Made by a program: the position numbers and the translations under genes
Shown here: positions 32,730-41,079 of the stretch, piece by piece
Position numbering within the stretch: position 1 is the stretch's first letter
Layout of the letters: every line of letters begins with the position of its first letter
The notes under the pieces: model-generated
What the model was told of the DNA's origin: nothing
Databases searched by the model: none
What the model saw: the letters and a program-made list of their open reading frames with translations, nothing else
Source of the DNA: an uncultured Poribacteria bacterium
Lineage (GTDB): Bacteria > Poribacteria > WGA-4E > WGA-3G
Direction: 5' to 3'
DNA length: 64,000 bases
Assembly: GCA_951812525.1 (NCBI GenBank)
Contig: OX638316.1
Coordinates: 4,582,506 to 4,646,505 of the forward strand

Positions 32730-33593
32730 ATGGCAAACAGTCCGATACTCAAGGGTGAACCTTTTAGTAAAGAAAAGACAGCAGAGATTGCCGAACAATT
32801 CTTCCGTGATGGTTTCGTTTATATTCCCGGCGTGCTGACCGACGGAGAGGTTAACGCGCTACGAGAGAAAACCGATGAATTTTTCGCGGATCCGCAACTT
32901 GCAGAGCAGACGAATCCTCACCTTGCCGATGTCAGATACATCCAGATGGGAGCACATGCTGATTCTAAAGATCCGATGCCCTTCATTTTACGAAACACGA
33001 TTGAACTTGATCCGATCTTCCGGGATATGCTTCTCCGAGAGCCGATTCTGAGTTTGGCAGAGGCGATCGTCGGCGAAAACTGTAAGTTTTGTGGTCAGAA
33101 CGTTTTACGGAATCTCCCTGGACTTTCGATTGATCGGTGGCATGTAGACGGTTCGGTACACTTCCCTGTTACCGAAGAGATGCCGCGCCACGATCCGCGT
33201 TTACGGATGCCTGTGATGTGGTTTACTGTCCAGATGGCGTTGAACGATATTGATACAATCGAGGAAGGACCGACGCAATATGTGCGCGGGAGTCATTATT
33301 CTGGTCGGCACCCGAACAATCAGGAAAATCCTGAATTTGAGGGGAACAAGCCGGTCTCTATTCTCTGCAAGGCTGGCGACATCTACTTGCAGGATCCACA
33401 GTGTTGGCACCGCGGTGCACCGAACCTTTCTAATAAAACGCGTTACATTATACAATCGCAGTATGCGGCGTATTGGGCGTATTGGCGGTTTAACCTTTGT
33501 AATGAGGTGCCTGTTCCTGAAGATGCGCTTGAAGGTGCGAGTGATCGGTTGTTGAGTCTTTTAGGTCGTCCACGTCCAAGTGAGATGAATTGA
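32730..33593 (+). CDS. PhyH-family dioxygenase (287 aa)
   Basis: ATG with AGAGGAGG upstream, a strong ribosome site. The layout is AEQFFRDGFVYIPGVLTDGEVNALREK at the start, the iron motif DRWHVDGSVHF (HxD), MALNDIDTIEEGPTQYVRGSHY in the core, and CWHRGAPNLSNKTRYIIQSQYA with the distal His and the 2-oxoglutarate Arg. All ligands are present. By family it is an Fe(II)/2-oxoglutarate hydroxylase with an unknown small substrate. It is 49 bases after the sulfatase and 24 before the amidase, so the three are likely one operon. Confidence 0.87.
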   Translation: MANSPILKGEPFSKEKTAEIAEQFFRDGFVYIPGVLTDGEVNALREKTDEFFADPQLAEQTNPHLADVRYIQMGAHADSKDPMPFILRNTIELDPIFRDMLLREPILSLAEAIVGENCKFCGQNVLRNLPGLSIDRWHVDGSVHFPVTEEMPRHDPRLRMPVMWFTVQMALNDIDTIEEGPTQYVRGSHYSGRHPNNQENPEFEGNKPVSILCKAGDIYLQDPQCWHRGAPNLSNKTRYIIQSQYAAYWAYWRFNLCNEVPVPEDALEGASDRLLSLLGRPRPSEMN

Positions 33594-33617
33594 AAATCCG
33601 AGAAAAAGGAAAAGAAT

Positions 33618-35018
33618 ATGTCTGAAACACCATTGCACTTCAGAACTATAACTGCGATTGCGGAAGGGATTGCTTCCAAGGAGTTATCGCCTGTAGATGT
33701 TACGACTGCCATGTTGGATCGCATAGCGCAGCTTGACGGTCAATTGAAGAGTTATGCCACAGTAATGGCAGAACATGCGATGGCTGCTGCGCAGGAAGCA
33801 GAACGTGAGATTAATGCGGGAACGTATCGCGGTCGGCTTCACGGCATTCCCATTGCGGTGAAGGATCTCTGTTTCACGAAGGGTGTCCGTACGATGGGAG
33901 CGGCGAAAGTGATGGCGGATCATGTGCCTACGTATGATGGCACAGTCATTGCGAAACTTGAATCAGCAGGTGCGGTCCTACTCGGCAAACTCAATCTGAC
34001 CGAAGGGGCGATGGGGGGCTATAATCCTGAATTTGATATTCCCAAGAATCCGTGGAACCCAGACCGATGGACAGGATCGTCATCAAGCGGTTCCGGTGTA
34101 GCCACAGCAGCAGGATTGTGTTTCGGTTCACTCGGTAGCGATACTGGTGGTTCAATTCGTTTTCCATCGGCATCGTGTGGTATCGTCGGAATTAAGCCGA
34201 CATGGGGTCGGGTGAGTCGTTATGGCGTGCTTGCGCTTGCCGAATCGATGGATCATGTCGGTCCGATGACGCGTAGTGTCGCTGATGCTGGGATTATGCT
34301 GGAGGCGATCGCTGGTTTTGATCCGAACGATCCAACTTCTCTGCCAAATCCTGTTCCGAACATGCTTGAGAGCGTTGGACAGGATCTCCAAGGTGTCCGT
34401 ATCGGGTTCGATGTAAACTATGCCACGAATGATATTGACGTTGAACTTGCTGATGCGGTGCGCGTTGGTGTCGGAATCCTCGCGAATCAAGGTGCTGAAA
34501 TTGTCGAAGTGGAGTTGCTGGATATGGATGACTACGCCTCGGTATGGCCCACGCTGTGCTCGGCAGAGGCGGTGTTAGCGCACGCTGCGACCTATCCGTC
34601 GCAACGTGACGACTACGGTCCTTGGTTCCAGGGATGGCTTGATATGGGAGCGAAGGTGACAGGTGCTGACTATGCGAAAGCGAACAATTTGAGAGCCGCC
34701 TGTACAGGACATCTTAGAACGGTATTCAAAGAGATTGACGTGTTGGTATGTCCGTCGATGTCCGCGCCACCGCATAGAGTCTCGCCAAAGATGTTGTATG
34801 GCGCGTACGGTGCCAGAGATCCAAAGTTTCAGCGGTTTACTGTACCGTTTGACTACAACGGTGCACCGACGCTATCCGTACCCTGCGGCATGAATAGCGA
34901 AGGGCTACCGTTGAGTATTCAGTTTGTTGGGAAACACTTGACAGAGCCGTTGCTGTGTCGGGTTGGACACGCTTATGAGCGCGCAACGTCGTGGAGTGAT
35001 CTCCATCCAGATGTTTAA
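33618..35018 (+). CDS. Amidase-signature enzyme (466 aa)
   Basis: ATG with AAAAAGGAAAAG upstream. It carries the amidase-signature elements: GIPIAVKDLCFTKGV (catalytic Lys), the Ser-rich segment WTGSSSSGSGVATAAGL and GSDTGGSIRFPSASCGIVGIKPTWGRVSRYGVLALAESMDHVGPMTRSVAD (cis-Ser and nucleophile Ser region). The C-terminal part ends LSVPCGMNSEGLPLSIQFVGKHLTE. It resembles GatA, but no gatB or gatC are close and the sequence lacks typical GatA tail features, so I call it a general amidase acting on a small amide. Operon position after PhyH fits a catabolic role. It converges with the SMP-30 gene. Confidence 0.85.
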   Translation: MSETPLHFRTITAIAEGIASKELSPVDVTTAMLDRIAQLDGQLKSYATVMAEHAMAAAQEAEREINAGTYRGRLHGIPIAVKDLCFTKGVRTMGAAKVMADHVPTYDGTVIAKLESAGAVLLGKLNLTEGAMGGYNPEFDIPKNPWNPDRWTGSSSSGSGVATAAGLCFGSLGSDTGGSIRFPSASCGIVGIKPTWGRVSRYGVLALAESMDHVGPMTRSVADAGIMLEAIAGFDPNDPTSLPNPVPNMLESVGQDLQGVRIGFDVNYATNDIDVELADAVRVGVGILANQGAEIVEVELLDMDDYASVWPTLCSAEAVLAHAATYPSQRDDYGPWFQGWLDMGAKVTGADYAKANNLRAACTGHLRTVFKEIDVLVCPSMSAPPHRVSPKMLYGAYGARDPKFQRFTVPFDYNGAPTLSVPCGMNSEGLPLSIQFVGKHLTEPLLCRVGHAYERATSWSDLHPDV

Positions 35019-35021
35019 GTG

Positions 35022-36050
35022 CTATTTCTGCGGTAGGTGATAGCCCTCTTTCATCGTTTGGATGCTGTAGAGGCAATTTTCTGCCGTTATATAGAGCGTC
35101 TTGCTCGTTTTGCCACGTCCGAATGCGACGTTGGTGGGCTTATCCGGTGTCTTGATGTACGCCAGTTCCTCACCGTCAGGTGTGTAGACGTGGACGCCTT
35201 GTTGTGCCTCGTCGCGTACCGCTGCCCAGAGATTCCCTTCAGTATCAACAACCATACCGTCCGGTCCGTCTTGTGGTGCGAAATCAACGACGGTTTTTCG
35301 GAAAGTCGCAGTGCCTTCTGGTGAAAGATCGTAGGCGAGTAATGCCATATTGCCATTACGGAGTGGGACATCATCAGGGAAACTATCCATTGCGCCGTTG
35401 TCATGACTGATGACATAAAGGGTTTGCTGATCTGGGGAAACAGCGACACCGTTCGGTTTGCCCGCGTCCGTGACAACGAGATGCACAGAACCATCTGGAT
35501 CAATTCGATACACACCAAAGATAGGTTGTTCAACGGGTTCATGACCGGCGTACCGAGGGTCGGTAAAATAGATGCGTCCCTGCTCATCAATCGTCAGATC
35601 GTTGGGTGAGTTGAAGGGTTTCCCGTTATACACACCGGCAATAATTTCGCTTTTACCCATCTTCATATCTGTCCGAGTAATCCTGCGTCCTCCAAAATCT
35701 GCCCCCTCTGCGACGACCAAGCGACCTTGTGCGTCAAACTTCGTGCCGTTGGACATGCCACTGGGAGAACGAAAAATGGTTGTTTCTCCAGTCTCTGGAT
35801 TGTGTTTCCAGATATTACCAGCCTTCATATCTGTCTGATCTGTGAAGGTGATGTCGCTGAAATAAACCGTCCCGTCTGGCGCGACGGAGACACCTTCCGT
35901 GAAATGCGCACCGTTGAAGAGTTCTTTAAGTTCGGCACCTGGGGCTAAGATTGCATCGTGGCTTGCAGTATTCCCAATCAATACAGGTGCTAACGCGAAA
36001 CCCGCAGCAACGGCACACGCGAGGGTTTGTGACATATTTAGATTTGGCAT
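35022..36050 (-). CDS. Secreted SMP-30/gluconolactonase-like protein (342 aa)
   Basis: ATG start with AAGGAGCAGAAT upstream. A signal peptide (LACAVAAGFALAPVLIGNTAS) precedes a six-bladed beta-propeller: FTEGVSVAPDGTVYFSDI (the metal Glu), GMSNGTKFDAQGRLVVAEG, FNSPNDLTIDEQGRIYFTDP (the NSPNDL motif with metal Asn), KPNGVAVSPDQQTLYVISHDNG, GPDGMVVDTEGNLWAAV, PTNVAFG. By family it hydrolyses a sugar lactone, using a divalent metal, in the periplasm or outside. It faces the amidase gene, with three bases between the ends, and belongs to the same neighbourhood of catabolic genes. Confidence 0.82.
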   Translation of the reverse strand: MPNLNMSQTLACAVAAGFALAPVLIGNTASHDAILAPGAELKELFNGAHFTEGVSVAPDGTVYFSDITFTDQTDMKAGNIWKHNPETGETTIFRSPSGMSNGTKFDAQGRLVVAEGADFGGRRITRTDMKMGKSEIIAGVYNGKPFNSPNDLTIDEQGRIYFTDPRYAGHEPVEQPIFGVYRIDPDGSVHLVVTDAGKPNGVAVSPDQQTLYVISHDNGAMDSFPDDVPLRNGNMALLAYDLSPEGTATFRKTVVDFAPQDGPDGMVVDTEGNLWAAVRDEAQQGVHVYTPDGEELAYIKTPDKPTNVAFGRGKTSKTLYITAENCLYSIQTMKEGYHLPQK

Positions 36051-36111
36051 ATTCTGCTCCTTCCATTCCGTTTCTTGATGCGAAAAATTTTAGCAGACAT
36101 CGTGAACGTTG

Positions 36112-37128
36112 TCAACCCATCGGGTGTGGACCGTGGGTTGTTACGCCTTGACGGGCATGGACGTAGACGGCATCTTGAATCTCAAGGATACGCACTGCAT
36201 CAATGACTGTCGGTTCAAAGGTGCCCCCATCTCGAATGGCATCAAACGCACTTCCCATTATCCCTTGTATCCGCGCACCATGTGAAATATCTTCACTAAA
36301 CTGGACACCTTCGGTTGTGTGGACTTCAATCAGCGGTTCACCGTTGCGTCCGTACTGCTCAAATACCGACGCTTTCGTTCCGATAAACCGGAAGAAATGA
36401 TCGCCACCGCGCGTACCAGATGGATACGTATAACCAGATTCAACAATACCAGTGATACCGTCCTCCGTTCGTAGGACACCGACGCCGCTATCTTCAACAC
36501 GCCGGCTGTACATGGCGTTGGACATAACGGCACCGACGACCATGATTTGACGATCCCCTACAAATTGGAGGAATGTATCAATACCGTGCGCAGCCTCAAC
36601 CGCCCAGCATCCGCCGCCGGATATACTCGGATCGTTGTGCCAAGCGGACGGCGTCGGATCGTAGCGAGATGGAGGACCATTATTCAGTCTGCTGCTATAC
36701 AATACAAGGTCTCCCAAACTGCCATCGGCGACCATTTCTTTTACAACACTGACGATTCGGCTCGCACGATTTGGTAGTGTAAGTGCGCTGAACACACCGT
36801 GCTTTTCGGATGCCTCGGCAGCAGGACGCAACCGATCGGCTGAGTCAGCGAACGGTTTATCTAAGAGATATGGAATGCGCCGATCCACGCACGCTTGGAC
36901 GTGTGCTGGCATTTCAATGTGTTTTCCGGCGACGAGTGCTGCATCGGGTTTACTCGCATCGAGGCATTCCGCTGCTGTTCCAAATCCTGGGCACTGAAAA
37001 TCATCCATTAGCTGCTGTCGGGGTGTAGGATCAGCGTCCATAACTCCGACGATCTCGTGTCCGAGTCCGTGTGCGGTGCGCGCCATACTTCGTCCGTGAT
37101 GGCTGTAGGAAAGGACTACTACTTTCAT
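36112..37128 (-). CDS. Gfo/Idh/MocA-family oxidoreductase (338 aa)
   Basis: ATG with AAGGAGATGAAGT upstream. N-terminal Rossmann fold: VVVLSYSHHGRSMARTAHGLGHEIVGVMDADPTPRQQL, in which the usual GxGxxG is replaced by SHHGRS, so the binding of NAD(P) is uncertain. DAALVAGKHIEMPAHVQACVDRRIPYLLDKPFADS has the KP motif. The C-terminal part has SGGGCWAVEAAHGIDTFLQFVG, the GG and HGxD residues of the site. By family it works on a sugar derivative. The altered glycine motif sets it apart from the copy at 24.1 kb. Confidence 0.75.
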   Translation of the reverse strand: MKVVVLSYSHHGRSMARTAHGLGHEIVGVMDADPTPRQQLMDDFQCPGFGTAAECLDASKPDAALVAGKHIEMPAHVQACVDRRIPYLLDKPFADSADRLRPAAEASEKHGVFSALTLPNRASRIVSVVKEMVADGSLGDLVLYSSRLNNGPPSRYDPTPSAWHNDPSISGGGCWAVEAAHGIDTFLQFVGDRQIMVVGAVMSNAMYSRRVEDSGVGVLRTEDGITGIVESGYTYPSGTRGGDHFFRFIGTKASVFEQYGRNGEPLIEVHTTEGVQFSEDISHGARIQGIMGSAFDAIRDGGTFEPTVIDAVRILEIQDAVYVHARQGVTTHGPHPMG

Positions 37129-37292
37129 ACTTCATCTCCTTTTGCACTTGTAAATGTTGCATGTCTGAATCAGGATTTACAGGATTACTGAGTATTTTCT
37201 TACACTTCACGAAATCTATAGCACTGGGTTTCGCTGGTTCTACGGAGAAGTAAAACAGAATGAAAACACAAGGCTTTTTGGGAAGTTTGTTC

Positions 37293-39221
37293 TTACCTAT
37301 AAAACGAATACATCGGCATATCCGTGACGAGGCGAATCAGCACCCATACACCACCTATCATGAATTCGCCGAGGATTAGCCCGAGGAAGAGAGGGTAAGC
37401 CTTGCGATATAGGCGAATCCCGCCTATTTTCAGCAATATTGTTTTGATACTCCAACTAAGAAAAATCGAAAACCAGAGCCTACCGATTGTCGATTTTTCG
37501 CCTGCCACCATGTAACCCGCAGGATGAAAGGGCCAGAACGGAAATATGGTACGTAACCACCAGAAAAATCCAGTCATAAGCGCGCCGACACCAATAAAAA
37601 TTACAGCAGGAACGTCGGTGTCAACTGGGTGATAGATCCAACTTTGCAGCAGATTGTATCCACCTGTTCCTAGGTCGCTGACGACTCCGATTTTGTATCC
37701 GACGAGGAGGTATGCCCAAAACGCTGCGAGAATCCCTACCACCGCAGCGAACAGCATTGCCACAATTAGCTTACCTGATCGCATCCCTGCCTCTTCAGCG
37801 ATTTTAAAGCCTTCAAGTGTGTGTGGCATCGGATGGGCGCGAGACCCTCGATTGAAGGTGAGGTAGAGGCGCATCATCGTTAAACTGTTGGGCGAAATCA
37901 GTCGGGTTCCGAAAATATCGGTGAGAATATCGTGAGGCGTTGCGTAAGTTCGGATTGTCGGCGGTCCAACTTCCGCACGGATACGCGTCAGGCTCATTGC
38001 CAAAAGATAGTAAATCAAAAAGTAGAGAAAGATTACCCAGAGATCCATCCCTCCCTGCCGTGAGAAGGCGAATAAAAAGAAGATACCACAGATTAACCCA
38101 ATCCCTGCCCATCGGTAGCGGATTGGTTCTCTACTGTCGTCTATTCTGTCACCCGGTGAGTGGTAACCGCGAAAGACATGTTTGAAAACAGCGAAAAAAT
38201 AGCGTCGTCCACCCCAAAGCGCAAGGCAGGCGAGCACGAGATAACCGCCCATCACCTGTTGCCAATCATACGGAAAGCCGGGCATAACATCGAGTCCAAG
38301 CGCACTGCCCAATACCCGTTGCGCTTTCCAGAACCAGTAGAAGAACCAAATAGAAAACGACATTTCCAAGGGCATCAGAAAAGCAAGACCCACGGCAAAC
38401 GAGCGGATATAAACCGGTGTCCAACCGATTGAACTCCACGGCTTTTGGGTGAAGTATTGTCCCAGTTCGGCATGTCTCACCGGGATTTCCGGGATTTCTG
38501 GAAAAAGCACATGGAAACCGTTGATTAGATTGATACCCCCGGCGATGGCGAATCCAAGCCACATCATTCTTGATCGGAACAGTCGTCCGTCGAGCCTTGT
38601 CATTTCCAGCGGTAATTGCACGATCGGATACGTTAAACGTTCCCGTTCGATCCATTGCCTGCGGAGGAAAACGTTGAGGCAGATCATCACCCAGATAAGG
38701 ACGGTTAGGAAGATTGTCCACCAGAGAATTGGGCGCAACCATCCTTTTAGATTCTCCATTCTGTAAATCGTATTCTCTCCGTCATAGAACCCCGTCAGGC
38801 TCGTCTCGTCGTTGAAAGTGAGCCACGGTGGGAGATGCCTCCAGAAAAGCTGCCGCCATTCATTTTCAGGTGTTGCGAACCAGTAAGCGTCTGTTATGGT
38901 CGGAATGACCGTTTGCATCATGTCGTGTCCAGCGATTGCGGAGGAGAGTGAGAGCATCACAAAGACGGTTAATAGTTCGCCTTGTCTGAGCGCGAATCGG
39001 GGCAAAAATCGGTTTAGCAGGAGATTAAACGGGATAAGCACCATCAACGTAATAATTACGTTGTAGATGAGCGACATCGTCGTCGGTAGGGTGCTCCAAA
39101 ACTTGAGGTGGTTTGCCATGATAAAGTAAGTATTCACTGGGATCAGTAGCAAACCGAGTATGACGGCACGAAGCGTTACACCGGGATGAGAATTTTGGTT
39201 TTTTAGGGTGGGATTCGCCAT
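37293..39221 (-). CDS. Large multi-pass membrane protein, DUF6785/6784-like (642 aa)
   Basis: At least ten hydrophobic segments are visible: ILGLLLIPVNTYFIM, YNVIITLMVLIPFNLLL, LLTVFVMLSLSSAIAG, ILWWTIFLTVLIWVMICLNVFL, FAVGLAFLMPLEMSFSIWFFYWF, MGGYLVLACLALWGG, GIGLICGIFFLFAF, LWVIFLYFLIYYLLAMSLT, LIVAMLFAAVVGILAAFWAYLLVG, VIFIGVGALMTGFFWWL, and more. Conserved-looking charged loops (RIRAEVGPPTIRTYATPHDILTDIFGTR) lie between them. The general plan matches a family of uncharacterised membrane proteins of Poribacteria and Planctomycetes, some related to oligopeptide transporters. It may move a solute across the membrane. There is no partner gene beside it. Confidence 0.65.
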   Translation of the reverse strand: MANPTLKNQNSHPGVTLRAVILGLLLIPVNTYFIMANHLKFWSTLPTTMSLIYNVIITLMVLIPFNLLLNRFLPRFALRQGELLTVFVMLSLSSAIAGHDMMQTVIPTITDAYWFATPENEWRQLFWRHLPPWLTFNDETSLTGFYDGENTIYRMENLKGWLRPILWWTIFLTVLIWVMICLNVFLRRQWIERERLTYPIVQLPLEMTRLDGRLFRSRMMWLGFAIAGGINLINGFHVLFPEIPEIPVRHAELGQYFTQKPWSSIGWTPVYIRSFAVGLAFLMPLEMSFSIWFFYWFWKAQRVLGSALGLDVMPGFPYDWQQVMGGYLVLACLALWGGRRYFFAVFKHVFRGYHSPGDRIDDSREPIRYRWAGIGLICGIFFLFAFSRQGGMDLWVIFLYFLIYYLLAMSLTRIRAEVGPPTIRTYATPHDILTDIFGTRLISPNSLTMMRLYLTFNRGSRAHPMPHTLEGFKIAEEAGMRSGKLIVAMLFAAVVGILAAFWAYLLVGYKIGVVSDLGTGGYNLLQSWIYHPVDTDVPAVIFIGVGALMTGFFWWLRTIFPFWPFHPAGYMVAGEKSTIGRLWFSIFLSWSIKTILLKIGGIRLYRKAYPLFLGLILGEFMIGGVWVLIRLVTDMPMYSFYR

Positions 39222-39422
39222 AGATATCCTTCTCTGCTGTTATCGGAGATGATACCTTAAAAATGGGGTTGGTGTCAATTATTTTTCTGTTGCCTGAATA
39301 TCGGATTTTCACGGATAGTGTGATTTCTTTACGAGGAGCTTGGGGATTGTCTCGGCTCCTTCCCAGTAACGGGTGGGACTCCGGTTGAAAATCGCACCTA
39401 TCAGTCGAAGGGGAAGAACACT

Positions 39423-39445
39423 AGGTGCGGTTGGAAACCGCACCT
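39423..39445. repeat. Perfect inverted repeat
   Basis: AGGTGCGGTT and AACCGCACCT around GGA. Related partial copies (GCGGTT/CGCACCT-type) stand at 39365-39405. It is a dispersed palindromic type of intergenic sequence, possibly a terminator. Confidence 0.5.
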
Positions 39446-39511
39446 ACCAGATTAAGAAGGGAAATATTCGGTGGAGTCGGAAACGCAGCTAACATGGTTG
39501 GGAAAATGCAG

Positions 39512-39649
39512 CTACCTCTCGCCCTGTTGGCGAATTGTAACTAACTCTTCCAAAATACGTCTGTGAAGACGATGTAATTCAAGACCGATGCCGATGCCGA
39601 TAGCAACTAATACACCCCCACCCAGAATAAGTTTTGTTTTTAAGGACAT
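39512..39649 (-). CDS. Tiny single-helix membrane protein (45 aa)
   Basis: ATG 39649 has AAGGAACTGCT directly upstream; a longer frame from 39703 overlaps icd and lacks a site. The product is SLKTKLILGGGVLVAIGIGIGLEL, one membrane helix, then a charged helix HRLHRRILEELVTIRQQGER facing the cytoplasm. It stands 37 bases after icd on the same strand and is probably co-transcribed. The function is unknown. The good ribosome site and amphipathic C-terminus support a real gene. Confidence 0.55.
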   Translation of the reverse strand: MSLKTKLILGGGVLVAIGIGIGLELHRLHRRILEELVTIRQQGER

Positions 39650-39686
39650 AGCAGTTCCTTTATTATGCAAGGTAAAGGTGTTTTGG

Positions 39687-40931
39687 TTAAAAGTTTTCGA
39701 CAATCGCTGCGCCGAATTCGGAGGTGCGGACTTTTGTTGCGCCTTCCATGAGACGTTCCAGATCGTATGTTACGCGCCTTTGGAGGATGGTTTTCTCAAG
39801 CCCAGCGATAATCAGGTCAGCGGATTCCTGCCAACCGAGATGCTCTAACATCATTACCGCAGAGAGAATAAGCGAGCCTGGATTGACGACATCTTGGTCG
39901 GTATATTTCGGTGCGGTGCCGTGGGTTGCCTCAAAAAGTGCGACTTCATCGCTGAGGTTGCCACCGGGTGCCATGCCGATACCGCCAACCTGCGCTGCCG
40001 CTGCGTCTGAAAGGTAATCACCGTTAAGGTTCGGGGTAACAATCACATCGTATTCATCGGTTCGGGTTAAAATCTGCTGCAACATGCTGTCCGCGATTCG
40101 GTCGTTAACAACAATTTTACCTTCCGGGCACTCACCACCGTAGTTGTCATAGAGTTCGTCTTCCGTGATCGTCTGTTCGGCAAATTCTTCTTTGGCAAGC
40201 TCATAACCCCAAGCACAAAACGCACCCTCGGTGAACTTCATGATGTTGCCCTTGTGCACAAAGGTGACGGTACTTCTGCCGTGGTCGATTGCGTATTGAA
40301 TCGCCATTCGTGCTAAGCGTTTGGTGCCGAAAATACTAATCGGTTTTACACCGACACCAGAGTCTTCGCGAATGTCTACGCCCATTTCAGTGCGCATGAG
40401 TTCGATAAATCTCTTCGCTTCCGCTGTGCCTTGCTCCCACTCAATACCGGCATAAACATCTTCAGTGTTCTCACGGAAAATCACGACATCCATCTTCTCA
40501 GGATGCGTGACAGGGGCAGGTACGCCTTGGAAATAGCGAACAGGACGGACGCATGCGTAGAGTTCAAGAACCTGACGCAGCGTCACGTTTAGACTACGAA
40601 ACCCACCGCCGACGGGGGTTGTTAGCGGTCCCTTGAGAGCAACCCGGAAGTATTCGATTGCGTCGAAGGTATCCTGCGGCATCCACTCGTTGTATTTCGC
40701 CATAGCGTTTTCGCCGGCGTAGATATCAAACCAGACAATCTGTTTTTCACCATTGAAGGCAGTCTGAACAGCTGCGTCAACAACGCGTCGGGTAACCTTC
40801 ATGATGTCGCGTCCGATACCGTCACCTTCGATGACGGGAATAATAGGGTTATTCGGGACGACGAGACGACCGTCAGAAAGTCCAATCCTTTCACCCGCTG
40901 TTGGAACTGTTATTTGCTCGAATTCAATCAC
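39687..40931 (-). CDS. icd: Isocitrate dehydrogenase (NADP-type)
   Basis: The product (414 aa) carries [16 protein letters not shown], the substrate segment [61 protein letters not shown] (catalytic Tyr replaced in spacing by YAID region), [17 protein letters not shown] (catalytic Lys), [29 protein letters not shown] (metal Asp) and [23 protein letters not shown]. It oxidises isocitrate to 2-oxoglutarate in the TCA cycle, the co-substrate of the PhyH enzymes. The citrate synthase-like gene lies upstream on the same strand, 148 bases away. Confidence 0.92.
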   Translation of the reverse strand: MIEFEQITVPTAGERIGLSDGRLVVPNNPIIPVIEGDGIGRDIMKVTRRVVDAAVQTAFNGEKQIVWFDIYAGENAMAKYNEWMPQDTFDAIEYFRVALKGPLTTPVGGGFRSLNVTLRQVLELYACVRPVRYFQGVPAPVTHPEKMDVVIFRENTEDVYAGIEWEQGTAEAKRFIELMRTEMGVDIREDSGVGVKPISIFGTKRLARMAIQYAIDHGRSTVTFVHKGNIMKFTEGAFCAWGYELAKEEFAEQTITEDELYDNYGGECPEGKIVVNDRIADSMLQQILTRTDEYDVIVTPNLNGDYLSDAAAAQVGGIGMAPGGNLSDEVALFEATHGTAPKYTDQDVVNPGSLILSAVMMLEHLGWQESADLIIAGLEKTILQRRVTYDLERLMEGATKVRTSEFGAAIVENF

Positions 40932-40981
40932 TCGTTATTCCTCTCTAATTCGTTACAGTCGTCTTCTTTTAGACCAGTATA

Positions 40982-41066
40982 GAATATAAAGTTAAGACAA
41001 ATCGCGCCTTATGGCACAATTTCCAACCACACTTATCCCGGTCCGACATTCAGTGCAGTTGGAAAC
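40982..41066. repeat. Dispersed element of the AAGACAAAT family
   Basis: AATATAAAGTTAAGACAAAT at its start matches ATGTAAAGCTAAGACAAAT elsewhere; it ends in AGTTGGAAACCTCGCC, like the 30157 copy. It lies between citrate synthase-like gene and icd. Confidence 0.5.
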
Positions 41067-41079
41067 CTCGCCAGTGGGG

